From Coturnix japonica (taxonomy: Eukaryota; Chordata; Aves; Galliformes; Phasianidae), in NCBI RefSeq assembly GCF_001577835.2, contig NC_029527.1, positions 6,788,094 to 6,852,093 on the forward strand: a stretch of 64,000 nucleotides of DNA. Direction: 5' to 3'. The position numbers and the translations under genes are program-made. Under the pieces are notes generated by a model that was given only the letters and a program-made list of their open reading frames with translations, did no database searches and was not told the origin of the DNA. Positions within the stretch are counted from its first letter, which is position 1. Every line of letters begins with the position of its first letter. Below are positions 45,690-56,734 of the stretch, in pieces.

Positions 45690-48600
45690 AAGGGAATGAG
45701 TTCTGCTCAAGAAGCTGTGGGATAAACTCATCCCACCTAGGAAGACACTGAGCAGATTTTGGGGCATTCTCTGAAGCCTTCAATGAATTAAAGCTGAGAA
45801 CTTCAAGCTTCTAAGTGGAGCTCAGAAAAGAAAGACCCACAAGGTCAGCTGTGAAGAGCCAAGAGATGTCTCCTGCCCTAGCATCATACACAGCCACCAA
45901 TATTTGATGGTGGCTTCCCAGACCTACAGCAGCTCTGTCCTACCAATGAGCTCTGTGAGCAGCACAGGCACGTGGCTTCTCTTCGGGCCTTATCCAAGTC
46001 AGGAACAACATCTCTTTCTCAAGCCTTTTGATCATCTTGGGACTTTCTGCTCTTCCTGACACCTCTCCAGAGCTGGCTGGCACTCCTGAAAGTCATTTCC
46101 TCCTGCTGTGGCTGCCCTAATCAATTAGCCACCTATAAATAACCTCTCTGATTTCATGGTGTCATCTGGAATGCATCATCACCACCAGCTTCCCCCTCTT
46201 ACCTGGGAGCGGTCTCTTTCCAGCACACAGGGTGGGATCACCACGTGTCTGCTTAGTCTCTGTGATGTTTCCCATCTCAGCTGTTTGGTGCTTTGGTTCA
46301 GCATAGAACCCAGTCACAAGCTCAGTTCAGATCAGTGGTCATCCCTGCCTGGTCATCTTTTAAATATGCTTCTGAAAAGAAAAAACCAAAAAAAAACCCA
46401 AAAAAAAAAAAAACCAAAAAAAAAAACAAAGGGAAATTTAAAATCATCCATCAGCTTTGTGGTTTTTTAATTATTATTATTTTTTAAATCTTTTTAGGAA
46501 AATCTCTTTGCCTGTGCTGTCTGAGGGAGGCTGAGCAGTTAACAATCTCTTCCCTTGCATCTCTCCTCTGCAGCGCAGCCCCTGGCACCACCAGAGGAAG
46601 TCACCAACGGCGTGTTCCCGTAAGCTGCCCCTTTGATCAGCTGTGATTTTTGTGGATCAAATGGCTCTGAGGACGTAACAGCGAGCTCGGGGCATGCGAT
46701 GATGGGCAGGGAAGCAGTGCCTCCAGCAGGAGCTGGCCAAGGCTGTCACAGCTGGGAAGCAGCAACCACCAGACCCCAGGTGGGCACCTTCAAATCCCAA
46801 AGCAGCAGGGGGTTTGGTTCTGGCAGAGCTCCTGTGTCAAGGCTATATGTCAAGAGTCTTGCCCTGCTGTTCTTGTGGGGTTTTCAGTCTATAAAAGGCA
46901 AAGTGCCAGGATATGAGCACTTGGTTTCTTGGGAGGGATCCTACAGGTATCACCATCTGGATGGCCCTTGGAAAGGGTACACCCCAATAACACCCACCTT
47001 GGGATTACAGGTAAATATCTCTCCGTCTTTCTAAAAGCAGCAGGCAAATGAAAACAACATCCCAAATTATTCATTTTCATAAAAATTCTCAACTTTGGTC
47101 ATTCATATCAGCTACAGGATTGGAGCAGGCACAGGCTGAGCCCCCATGAACCAGTTCAGGGGTCGGGTGGGGAAATGGGATACTCACCTTGGATAAACCC
47201 CTATACAGGCACAAAGCATCTGGGTTAGAGGACGGGACCTCTCTGTTCCGGGGTGGGGGTATCAGGGCTGCAGGGATGCTGAGTGCCCCAGGGATGCTCA
47301 GGCAGGGACAACCGCTTGTGGACTCTTCGTGGACCAGCTCTAAGTGTAATTCCACACAGCTGGAGGGAAACCCCAGCTGCAGTCCTGAAAAATAACAAAT
47401 AATAAAAGTGGCTGCGAGCAGCAGCGGGGCTGGCAGGAAACATTCCCAGTAGCAGCTGCTTCCTGAGCGCGACATTTATTTGATCCCCTGGCACCATCTG
47501 GGCCATGCCCCACTCTTTGTTTTCATTAAGAGTTTAGAAAAACAATTCAGCTTTGACTAATTGCTCTTTAAGGTCCCAGGCTCACCCTTTCTCCTCCCCC
47601 ACACATTTCCTCTCCCCCCACTCCATGTGTTCCATCCCCTCTGCCCAGCCCCAAGCACTCCCCTTGACCCATACCTAGTGGTCTGCCTTGTTCCCGTGTC
47701 CCCAGGTACCTGTTGTCCCCCAAAACCAGGTGAGATGTCTTCACGTGCTGACTCTTGTGAGCGTCTTCCCTCCCCACGTAAGCATAGGGTACCACGATGA
47801 GCCCAGGCATCCCAATGTTCCAACGATGCACTGGGATGTAGCAATCTGAGTGCTGTAAATTCTCAGCCAAGCAGAAGGGGCTGGATCCTGCATGTGGGCA
47901 CCTCCCAAATCCTGACAGTGCCCTGCCCAGACCCCTCACTGTCTTCTTTCCACGCCTAATGAGAGCGTGCCACCCTGGGGGAAGCAGCCCTACGACCCTG
48001 ACTGTTTTGTCTGACGTGTACTTTCCACCCCAGAATAATCAGCGAGAAAAGTGTCAAGCCTTGATGTGAAATCCTTGCTTCTCCAGGAGGGGGTTGTTAT
48101 TGCACAGGACTTTTATGCTCCCCCTCACCTGATGGCTTTAGCAGAATCCACAGCAAGGACAAGGAACTGGAGGAATTCCGGCCCTGTAATTACACTTGCT
48201 GGGAGGAATTTGCTTTTGCAATATCCCTGCTGAGTTAACCTAACAGGCATGGCGATGAGCCTTTCTTTATTTAATTAGCAGCTCCACCGTGAAGTCCCCT
48301 CCACGGCACGCACACACAGGCTGCCCCTTCCTTGAGCTCTGCGGCGGTGTTTGTCCCTCTCCCTTCACCCTTTGCCCTTTGCAATCTTCTGCCAAAGCTC
48401 AAAGCACTTTTACACCTTCCTACTCCCACTTTCCGGTCCTCAAAAGTTTGCTTGGATTGGGGCAGAGGCTCCATTTCCTCGCTCCTTCCTAACAAGCGCT
48501 TCCTGCTCCTTGCTGCCTGCCATTCTTTGGAGCTCATGAAGCGCTGGGATTTCCTTCCATGGGAACCCCGCTGGCTCTGCCGTACTCAGAGCTCTGGATA

Positions 48601-48990
48601 ACTCATCCCCACGTCGGCACCCCGCAGTGTGCTTGTAGCCCCATCAACAAGGCAATGGCAGTGGGAACGGCGGCCGCATGGGAAACCGCAGTCATCAGCT
48701 GTGATCCCGCTTCCTATGGGGTGGGTTTCTGTGCAGTCTGGGGTCGCTGCTGGACAGGGCAGGGACATTGGCATCACTAGCACGTGTTGGCCGTGAGCTG
48801 CTTTGGAGCCACCAGAGCCTGCAACAACACTCAAAGAGCACAGAGCAGCTGATGAATAGAGGTGGGCTCTCAAGAGATGTCAGGTTGCTTCCAGGTGTTG
48901 TGAGCAGCAGCAATGTTGTAATCAGCAGTAGAAGAGTGAGGCCAGGATATGATCCTCAGATGGGCTTTTCTATCCAAGCCAACCAGGTAA
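45690..48990. other. Intergenic DNA
   Basis: I see no supported gene. It contains an A-rich tract (46377-46437), a TATA-like CTATAAAAGG near 46889, and an exon-like block at 46574-46620 bounded by splice-like sites. The part at about 48010-48290 is AT-richer with words such as TAATTACAC and TTTAATTAGC and looks like possible conserved noncoding DNA, which I cannot test here. Confidence 0.5.
46377..46437. repeat. A-rich low-complexity tract
   Basis: Runs of A are broken by single or paired C and G. No element body is recognisable beside it. Confidence 0.9.
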
Positions 48991-48997
48991 ACAATAG

Positions 48998-49487
48998 AGA
49001 ATCACAGAATCATTAAGGCTGGAAAAAGCACTAAGATATTCCAGTCCTACCACTGACCCACCACCATGGCCAATAAACCGCATCCCTCTGTGCCACATCT
49101 CCCCAGTTCTGGAACACCTCCAGGGACAGGGACTCCACCACCTCCCTGGGCAGCCTGTGCCAATTCCTGACCACTCTTTCAGAGAAGAAATGTTTTCTAA
49201 TATCTGGCTTGAACCTCCCTGGGGGCAACTTATGGTCATCACCTCTCATTCTAGTGCTGTTACTTGGGAGAAGAGGCTGACCTCCACCTCACCACCACCT
49301 CCTTTCAGGCAATTGTAGAGAGTGATAAGGTCTGCCCTAAGCCTCCTCTTCCCCAGAATGAACAATCTCAGTTCTCTCAGCTGCTTGCCATAGACTTGTG
49401 CTCCAGACCCTTCACAGCTCTGTTGCCCTCCTCTGAACACACTCCAGGACCTCTAATATCTCATAGTGAGAGCCCCAAAACTGAATG
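48998..49487 (-). mobile_element. CR1 LINE fragment, reverse orientation (about 490 bp)
   Basis: It begins GAATCACAGAATCATTAAGG (reverse of the CR1 3' end) and runs through CCTCCCTGGGCAGCCTGTGC, ACCACTCTTTCAGAGAAGAA and CAGTTCTCTCAGC, well-known CR1 segments. This is one of the two longest CR1 pieces in the window. Confidence 0.95.
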
Positions 49488-50520
49488 ATCACTAATCCAA
49501 TAAGAATAAACAGACAAAGAAACAGAGATGATGATATGAGCATATTTAGACATTTGTAACGTGTAGAAGATTGTGCTCACCTGGTGGGCTATTGGAGGAA
49601 AACAAACCTGAAAACCTCTCAGTGATGCATTGTAGAGCCAGTGCATTGCCCAGGTTCAGCTATATGGCATGTTGATAAATTAAGCAGTCAGTGGCCACCA
49701 GCGGATGGGATTTGCAGATATCTAGAAGGAAAACAAATAGAAACTACAATGAGATCCAGTTGAGATCTTACCAGCACTAAAGCAGAAGGACCTTAAAGGA
49801 AATAACTCAAAGATGGGCACAGAAGAGGGTTGGGGAGAAGATCCCAAGGATGCATCCTGAGGGGAGCATAGAAGAGGGCTGTCCTGTTGACATTGATATA
49901 TCCCATATCTATATCAATATCCCATTGATATAGATATGTGGAGGAGGGGAAACAACTTGTACAGGCAGGTCCATTGCCAGCTGTTGCAGTGCTTGATGGT
50001 TAGGTTTCTCCAGGATCCAAACTGAGGAAGAGGAGAACAGAGATGTGCATGGAAATGGGACCTGAGAGCAGGAAGGTGTGCAGCATGGAGGAGATGCACC
50101 TCATCTCCCCTGAGCACAGACACCTCCCTGCTGTGCTGCAAGCACCAGAGGGGCTGCAACTGGAGTCTGGGCACCTAAGGGTGGACCAGAGCACCCGAGC
50201 ATCCCTTTGCTCTCATTCCCAAGCAGAGCAGCAGGGCTGTATCCAGCCTTGTACTGCTCGGGGCGTAGGAGCTCCAGGCAGGCTGCAGGAAGCATGACTC
50301 GGCTTTCCAGCACGCAGGAATGCAGGACAGACAGGCAGCAGCTTCCTGCCTCCTGCTGCACGCTTCCTGCCCCAGGACAAGGCTTACTGGAAACCCCAGC
50401 ACTGCCCAGTGCAGCCACCAGCATTTTCCAGGTGTCACTGGGCTGGTGTGAGCCTCTGCCGCCTCACTGTCCTCCCTCCTGCTGGCTCATGCTGCTGCTG
50501 ATGGGTTGGGATTGTTCTCT
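49488..50520. other. Intergenic DNA between two CR1 fragments
   Basis: There is no gene here. It includes an AT-rich hairpin cluster at 49892-49938. Otherwise the sequence is unremarkable. Confidence 0.6.
49904..49938. repeat. Perfect 15-bp inverted repeat with 5-nt loop
   Basis: CATATCTATATCAAT, then ATCCC, then the exact reverse complement. The same left flank (ATTGATATA at 49892-49900) can also pair with TATATCAAT at 49910-49918, so two hairpins compete. Confidence 0.9.
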
Positions 50521-50531
50521 TTCTGTAAGGG

Positions 50532-50538
50532 TATAAAA
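50532..50538 (+). promoter_or_regulatory. TATA box with downstream tandem repeat, possible promoter
   Basis: TATAAAA stands in a clean context (AGGGTATAAAAGTCAG). About 30 bp downstream begins a 17-bp tandem repeat, GCAGAGGATTTGTCCCT, at 50563-50579 and 50580-50596 with a partial third copy. An ATG in good context (ACAATGG, 50607) opens a frame of about 30 codons that runs into CR1 sequence. There is no further support for a gene. Confidence 0.25.
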
Positions 50539-50667
50539 GTCAGAGAGGGGAGCAGAAGATGAGCAGAGGATTTGTCCCTGCAGAGGATTTGTCCCTGCAG
50601 AGGACAATGGCATCCTGGCTTGTATCAGCAGTAGCACAGCCAGCAGGAGCAGGAGGTGACTGCCTCT

Positions 50668-51168
50668 CTGTACTTAGACCTGGTGAGGCTGTGCCTTGAA
50701 TGCTGGATTCAGTTTTGGGCCCCTTGAGGCTCTGGATCTCGTCCAGAGTAGGGCAAGGGAGCTATGAAAGGTCTGGAGCACAAGATTTACAGGGAGCAGG
50801 TGAGGGAACTGAAATGGTTCAATCTGGAGAAGAGGAGGCTCAGGGGAGACCTTACCACTCTGTACAACCGCCTGAAAAGAGGTGGTGGCAAGGTGAGGGT
50901 TGGCCTCTTCTCCCAGGTAACAGCAATAGGACGACAGGTGATGGCCTTAAGTAGCCCTGGGAAAGTTCAAGTCTGATATTAGAAAACATTTCTTGTCTGA
51001 AAGAGTGCTCGGTGGTTGGAACAGGCTGCCAGGGAGACAGTGGAGTCCCTTGTCCCTGGAGGTGTTCCACAACTGTGGAGATGTGGCACCAAGGGATGTG
51101 GGTGGTGGGTTGACAGTTGGACTAAATAATCTTAGATATCTTTTTCAATCATTATGACTCCATGAAAT
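50668..51168 (+). mobile_element. CR1 LINE 3' fragment (about 500 bp)
   Basis: CR1 segments run in order: CTTAGACCTGGTGAGGCTG, GGTCTGGAGCACAAG, GAGAAGAGGAGGCTCAGGGG, GGAACAGGCTGCCAGGGAGA, GGTTGACAGTTGGACTAAAT. The terminal repeat has decayed (ATTATGACTCC). The encoded frame matches the C-terminal end of CR1 ORF2 (LEKRRLRGDLTTLYNRLK) and is a fragment only. Confidence 0.95.
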
Positions 51169-51860
51169 CTCACTCCTTCCAGCTCCTCACACACCACCTG
51201 CTCTCTCATCTTGTCTCCAGCTCTTCTGGAGTTGCCATTGGGTTCCATCTTGGGAACTCAATGCTAACACAGGTGCCGTCTGCATAGGGCAGCCCTGTGC
51301 CTCCTTGCTCCTTCCACACCACTATGAGGACAAGGACTCTTCTCTTTTGAGCTTCCCTGGTACTGTGGGAAGATGACAACCCCATGCCCACTCCCCACCA
51401 CACACATCACCTGGTCAGATAGCAGCCACCCAGTTCCACCACAGCACAGAGGGGATGCAGTCTCTAGGCAGGCACAAATCAATGCAACTCGCAGCATATC
51501 CCAGCTGGTTGAACAGGATCCTGCCCTGCGCTGGCAGCCACCTAATCTCCCCAGAGACAGTCCTTTGGGGCTGCTCCTGTTCCGAAGCTGATAAAAATCT
51601 GACCAAAATGTTTTCAACAGTAAGCTGGGTGTGATTACAAAGCAACCGTCCCCTACCGTCGAGCTGGGAAAGCTCAGCTGGGAGATTTCTTTCAGAAACA
51701 AATGGATTTTTAATTTATTTTGCTCCATTTCCCTCCCCATCCCCCCCTTTTGTGTGTGTGTATGCCAATGAAAAGTGTTGGTGGGGCAGCCCTAAACCTG
51801 GCTCTGTAGATGGACCAGGAGCAAGGCAGAGCCCTGCTGTCCTCCTGCCATCAGAAGTTG

Positions 51861-51910
51861 GCCTCAGTGATCCTTATGGTTCACTTCCAACTCAGGATAT
51901 TCTATCATTT
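51861..51910 (+). mobile_element. CR1 3' tail remnant
   Basis: GTGATCCTTATGGTTCACTT, CCAACTCAGGATATTCTATC: this is the last roughly 50 bp of a CR1 copy. Confidence 0.8.
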
Positions 51911-53440
51911 ATGGGTCTGCATCCACAGGGGTGTGCAGGCCACATCTGGAGTGGAGTATCAGTGATCCCCAGCCAGTAGACCTCGGTTATAGCATCATCC
52001 CAGCACAACCCTACACAATTTACCTGTCTAGCTTGGTACTGACACAAGTCACCCATTAAATAAAGGTACATCATCAACAGGGAGAAAAAAACCAACAATC
52101 ACAGATAAAGTATTTGGCACAGGGGTTGAGGATATAGTGTTTTTGGCTTCAGGACTTAAATATCTTCTCTCTTTAGAGCTGCCAACCTGCAGCACAAATG
52201 TGTCAGAGCATGAAAACCATTCTGTGGATTCAGCAGGCTCATTAGCCAAAGGCATTAAGGGTGAAAATTGACCAAAACATTCTGGAAAGAAAATCCTATC
52301 TTAAAAAGAAAAAAAAAAAAGAAGGAAAAAAAAGTCTTGGATAATGGCATTTATCACAGCAAGACTCCAAGGGGAGAAGAACCAGCCCAGCGCTGGGTCA
52401 CAAAGACCCCCCAACAACCCCGTCCCTGCCATGGAGGTTGGCTTAATCCCAGTGCGTGTCAAGGTCTGAGGGAATAAAGGGTTTTATCAGCACTTCAATG
52501 AGCAATGAGAGCATTCACCAGTTGATCTTGGGGAGCAACAGGTACTTTGAATAAAACAATATGAAAACCCACAGCAACAGTTTCGGATTTTGAATCCTCA
52601 GAGCTATAGGGAAATTACAAACCAGTCACTTCATGATCGAAGGAAAATTAAAAGTCCAACTTCAGTGACAACAAAAACAACGCAAAGCCACGATGTGCAA
52701 TAAACAGCACAGGGAGCAGCAGGCTCTTTGAACAGGTTTTTTAATCTCCTCTCCCCTCTGCTCATAATATCGCCTTTATTATTTTCTGATGTGGAGCCTG
52801 ATTCTCACGAGGGAAACAGATGCTGACAGCAGAGTAATGGAGCACCAGTAATTTTGGTTGGGCAGCCCTCGGGGATTAATGTGGCTGCAGAGAGGGAGAG
52901 GTGTCACACAATAAAGCTGCCAGGTTGAGCGGGGTCCGTCAGCAACGGATGCTCGTACCAACACTACATCCCTTCCCAATGTCCTGTGAGGTCTGACAAC
53001 GGGGCTGAAGGAAAGGTGCCTCAAGGAAGGGGATGGATGGAGTTGGTGAGATCCACATCCTCCAGCTCAGGTCTGCCCATGTCTGATTGTGATCCCACAG
53101 CCCTTGGTGTGCACAATGGGAGCTATTGTCAATCCAGATCTCCCATCCTGTCTGTCCCTGCAATAGAGCACCCACTGCAAGGCAAAGCTCTCTCCTTGGT
53201 GCCTACAGCCTGCCTGTACCCTCCTGCCTGACAGCCGGACACGTGACTGTGGCTGGAGTGATGGATGGGGCTGGAGTTTCTCTTTAATAGGATCTCACAG
53301 TGGTTTCCGTAAGTTGATGGAGATTGCACAACACTACTAACTGCCAGGACGGATATATTTTGCAACCAGGGGTTTTATGCCACATCTGTAGGATGATATG
53401 CCAGGGCCTTCTGAGGAGGCCTGGGGAAGTCTGAACACAG

Positions 53441-53482
53441 GAAGAAAGAATAAGAAAGAAAAAGAAAAGGAAAAGAAAAAAG
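53441..53482. repeat. Purine-rich (AAGAAA) tract
   Basis: GAAGAAAGAATAAGAAAGAA and following bases are nearly all A/G. It is a simple-sequence tract. Confidence 0.8.
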
Positions 53483-56387
53483 TCAACAAACTTCTTTCCA
53501 TAGCAGCTATTTTGGTGGGGCACCCTGGGGTGAGGGGAGCCAGCACTAACCTAGCAGCTCTAGGCAGCTCTGCCCCAGCACAGCAACCAGAGCAAATTCC
53601 TCCCGCATGGATGTGTGGCAACGCACACTGTAATGCCTGGCTGGAGCTGCAGGGATGGCCAAGGCTCTCCAAGAGGTAGCTGCAAGACAGGGCTTGAGGT
53701 AGCACTAGAGAAGACATGCTGCTGCAGCACAGTGGAGCTTGTCCCACTTAATGGCCTTGGGAAGTGCCATCCCTGTCCTTCCCAACCTGGTGGCTTATGT
53801 CAGAGGGTGCAGCCCTCCAAGTCTTGAGCCAACATCATATACTGTCCCTTCAGTATCTCCCTCTAAATGATAGAAAACAGGAGACCGGGATATACGGACT
53901 CCTTGGTTGGCAAATGTTGGTGAAGACACTCAAAGAGACACACAGGTACCTCATGTTTCCCAGATAATGGTTCCAGCAGCTCCATGGTAGAAGCCTACAA
54001 CAATGACCTAAGGGAACTTTGGCTCTCAGCATCAATCCATAAATTATCATCATATCTTTCAATCCTCAACAGACTTAAATACACAACAGGGTCCCAAATG
54101 CAGACAAACCAGCACATCCCAAAGTATTATCCCCATAAAACTACTTTTGGAATACCTTTGGGCCCTGTCAAGGAGATGTCACATTGACTCCCTCAGATTA
54201 AGGAAGCCAAGAAAAGAATTCCAGGATTACTGATTTCCTGGGCTTGCATGCAGCTATCAGATTCCAGTTTAGGAAGAAAGAGTCTCTGACATGAAGGTTC
54301 CTACAGACTAAACAAACCAGGATACGGGGAAAGGAATCAGATGAGCCAGCACCTGCCCTGTAAGATACAAGCCATGGTTCTCGTCTATGATCCATATCTA
54401 AAGATTCAGAAAGGGGCATTCTGCACAAATATTTCATCACACCAGCGCATAAAACAAGACAAAACTCTGCCCTTCCAAGACAGGCACCCATTACTGACTC
54501 CAAATCCCACTGGAGATGTTGCTGCAACAGAGCTGCACCTTGCAGAGCAGGACACTGCTTATGCGAGATGTCTCCCCTGTGCAATGGCCACTCATCAGCA
54601 GGGAGGTGAGGATGCAGAAAGCAGCATGGAACCAAGGCTTTAGAGATGCTCAGGGCTTAAGTGACTGAAAATGAAAGCACTGGGACATTTTTTCACCCTG
54701 CACTTGACAGTGGGGATTTGATAACATCAGAGATGCTGAGCAGAGAGCATCTCTTCTGGAAGATTGATTATGCCAGCAAGGAACCAAGCCAAAAACATCA
54801 CATCAGCCTCTGTCCCCTTATAGCTGAGCCCTGCTGTAAGCTGACTGCTGCAAGGCCAACACCAACAAGCCAAAACCCAGCACTGTTTGTACCATCCAAC
54901 TGCCCTACTCAGAGTTTCCCTGCTCCAGCCAAGGACTGGCCCAGCTAGGGAGCATACAGCTCACTGTCCTCGAATCCAATGGGCTGAAGACACTTCACGT
55001 ACCAACTAGATCTCTTTGGTGCTAAGGAAACCTTTTAAAAACCCAGTGGGACATGACCCAGTGGTAGATCTGCTGAAGACTCCTCTGCAGCTCACCCATT
55101 TTCTCCATCTCTGCCAACACATCTGAGTCCAACCTGGGCCCAGACCTCTGAACAACTGTGATCCAAGCATAACCAAGGAGCAGAGGTTATCATACAGCGG
55201 GGTCTCACTGCTGTGAGATGGGGAAGGTCTCACTGAATTGGCTCTATTCTCAAGGAGAAAATGCACAAGGAGCCACTTGCCATGTTGGCACAAAGGAGAA
55301 GATGCACTGCAGTGCAGTTTCCAGTGACTTACCCAGCAATTGCCCAAACTCATCCTGGCAGCTGCTCCTCCCCTTGCAGGCAACTGGAAGCAATTCCCTT
55401 TTCCAAATAGAGTCTGGACCCAAAAATCTCTCACACCGAGCAACGGGGTCCACCTGCTGCCTTACTTCTGCCTCCTCCATTGCCTTCTGCAAGTTTGCAG
55501 GAGAAAAACAGGGAAAGCACAGCTTTTTGATTTCCACCCCCGCTCTTGGAATGAGAAAGGAATGGGAAAAAAATAAAAGTATCCTTTTCAGTGTAAGGAT
55601 GTGGTGAGGGCCAGACAGCTTCCCCTGATACATGAGCCAGGATATGGAGACACTGCCTTTCTCAGGCAGAAATGAGAGACTTTGCCATCTCCTCTGTTTA
55701 ATGAGAAATTCGCTCAGCTTTAGTGGTGCCACATCCCCTGGCCTCCTTCCCTGCTGTAGAAGATAGAGGCAGCATACATCCTGACTCAGTTTCCCCACCT
55801 GGAAATCAGGCCAATGTTCATCAGTGACAAAGTGGGGAGGTGAGGTTTAGTCTGTATCTGCAAAACCCTTGGAAGTCTCACACCTTCCACTATCCATCAT
55901 CATTTGAAAGGTGAATATGAAGTTCTTGCAGTGCAAAGAGCAGGTCCCAGGGATCTGCCCTCGTCCACTCCCCTCCTCTAGCAGCACACTCCTTCCCCTC
56001 GGCTCCTTCCTGTGGCAGCCAGAAACAGAGCCAAACTCATAATTCAGATGACAGAATTAAACCAATCCTGATTAGAAAAAGCCCTTACCCCAAAGAGCAA
56101 AACCTGGCTCCAAGCTGCCCTGTAATCCAATAGTCCCCCATGGCCACTGTGGTGAACCCAAAACTTGCCTGCAGGCAAAGACACTTTGTCTTGAAACAAG
56201 GGAAGTCAAAAGTGTCTTAATGGGAATTTTGACACGTTTTGCTTTGATTTCACTAATGTTACAGAAGTAGCTGCTAGGAAATATTTCAGCCCCTCTGTAT
56301 GGGACCCTTTGGAGAGGGATCAGGGGGAGAGGCGGCAGTGCTCCACCTCCCCCACACTTCCCTGGGTGTAAGAACTTCATTTCAGTA

Positions 56388-56563
56388 AGGGCAGTGAGGC
56401 ACTGGCTGCCCAGAGAGGTGGTGGATTACTGGAGACACTCAAGGTCAAACTGGATGGGTCTGTGCACCTGATGGAGCTTTGGGCGTCCTTGTTCATTGTG
56501 GTGTAGACTGGGTGGCCTTTAGTGGTCCCTTCCAACTCAAACTACCCTATGATTCTATGATTT
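56388..56563 (+). mobile_element. CR1 LINE 3' fragment (first of a tandem pair)
   Basis: GGCACTGGCTGCCCAGAGAG, through CCCTTCCAACTCAAACTACC, to GATTCTATGATTT. It is 5' truncated with an intact terminal repeat. Confidence 0.9.
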
Positions 56564-56569
56564 GGGGGT

Positions 56570-56730
56570 TCACTGGGGAGGCTGTGGATGCCCCATTCCT
56601 TGAGGCATTCAAGGCCAGGCTGGATGTAGCTCTGGGCAGCCTGGCCTGGTGGTTGGTGACCCTACACATAGCAGTGTTGAAACTGGATGATCATTGTGGT
56701 CCTTTTCAACCCAGACCATTCTATGTTAAT
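56570..56730 (+). mobile_element. CR1 LINE 3' fragment (second of a tandem pair)
   Basis: GGGGAGGCTGTGGATGCCCC, AAGGCCAGGCTGGATGTAGC, ending CCATTCTATG. It lies in the same orientation 7 bp after the previous copy and covers about the same part of CR1, with different sequence, so the two are independent insertions of different subfamilies and not a duplication. Confidence 0.9.
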
Positions 56731-56734
56731 AGCA

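Larger units (their letters stand above)
51169..56380. other. Intergenic DNA with one small CR1 tail
   Basis: I see no supported gene. The stretch at about 51570-51730 and the AT-rich stretch 52300-52960 are unique, include several WGATAR sites (TGATAA at 51589-51594, and TTATCA-type sites near 52351 and 52494) and look like possible enhancers. A purine-rich AAGAAA tract lies at 53441-53482. Confidence 0.5.

Noticed and set aside
50764-50976. 70-codon frame resembling a reverse-transcriptase tail
   Set aside because: It is the end of a truncated CR1 ORF2, already covered by the CR1 entry; not a host gene.
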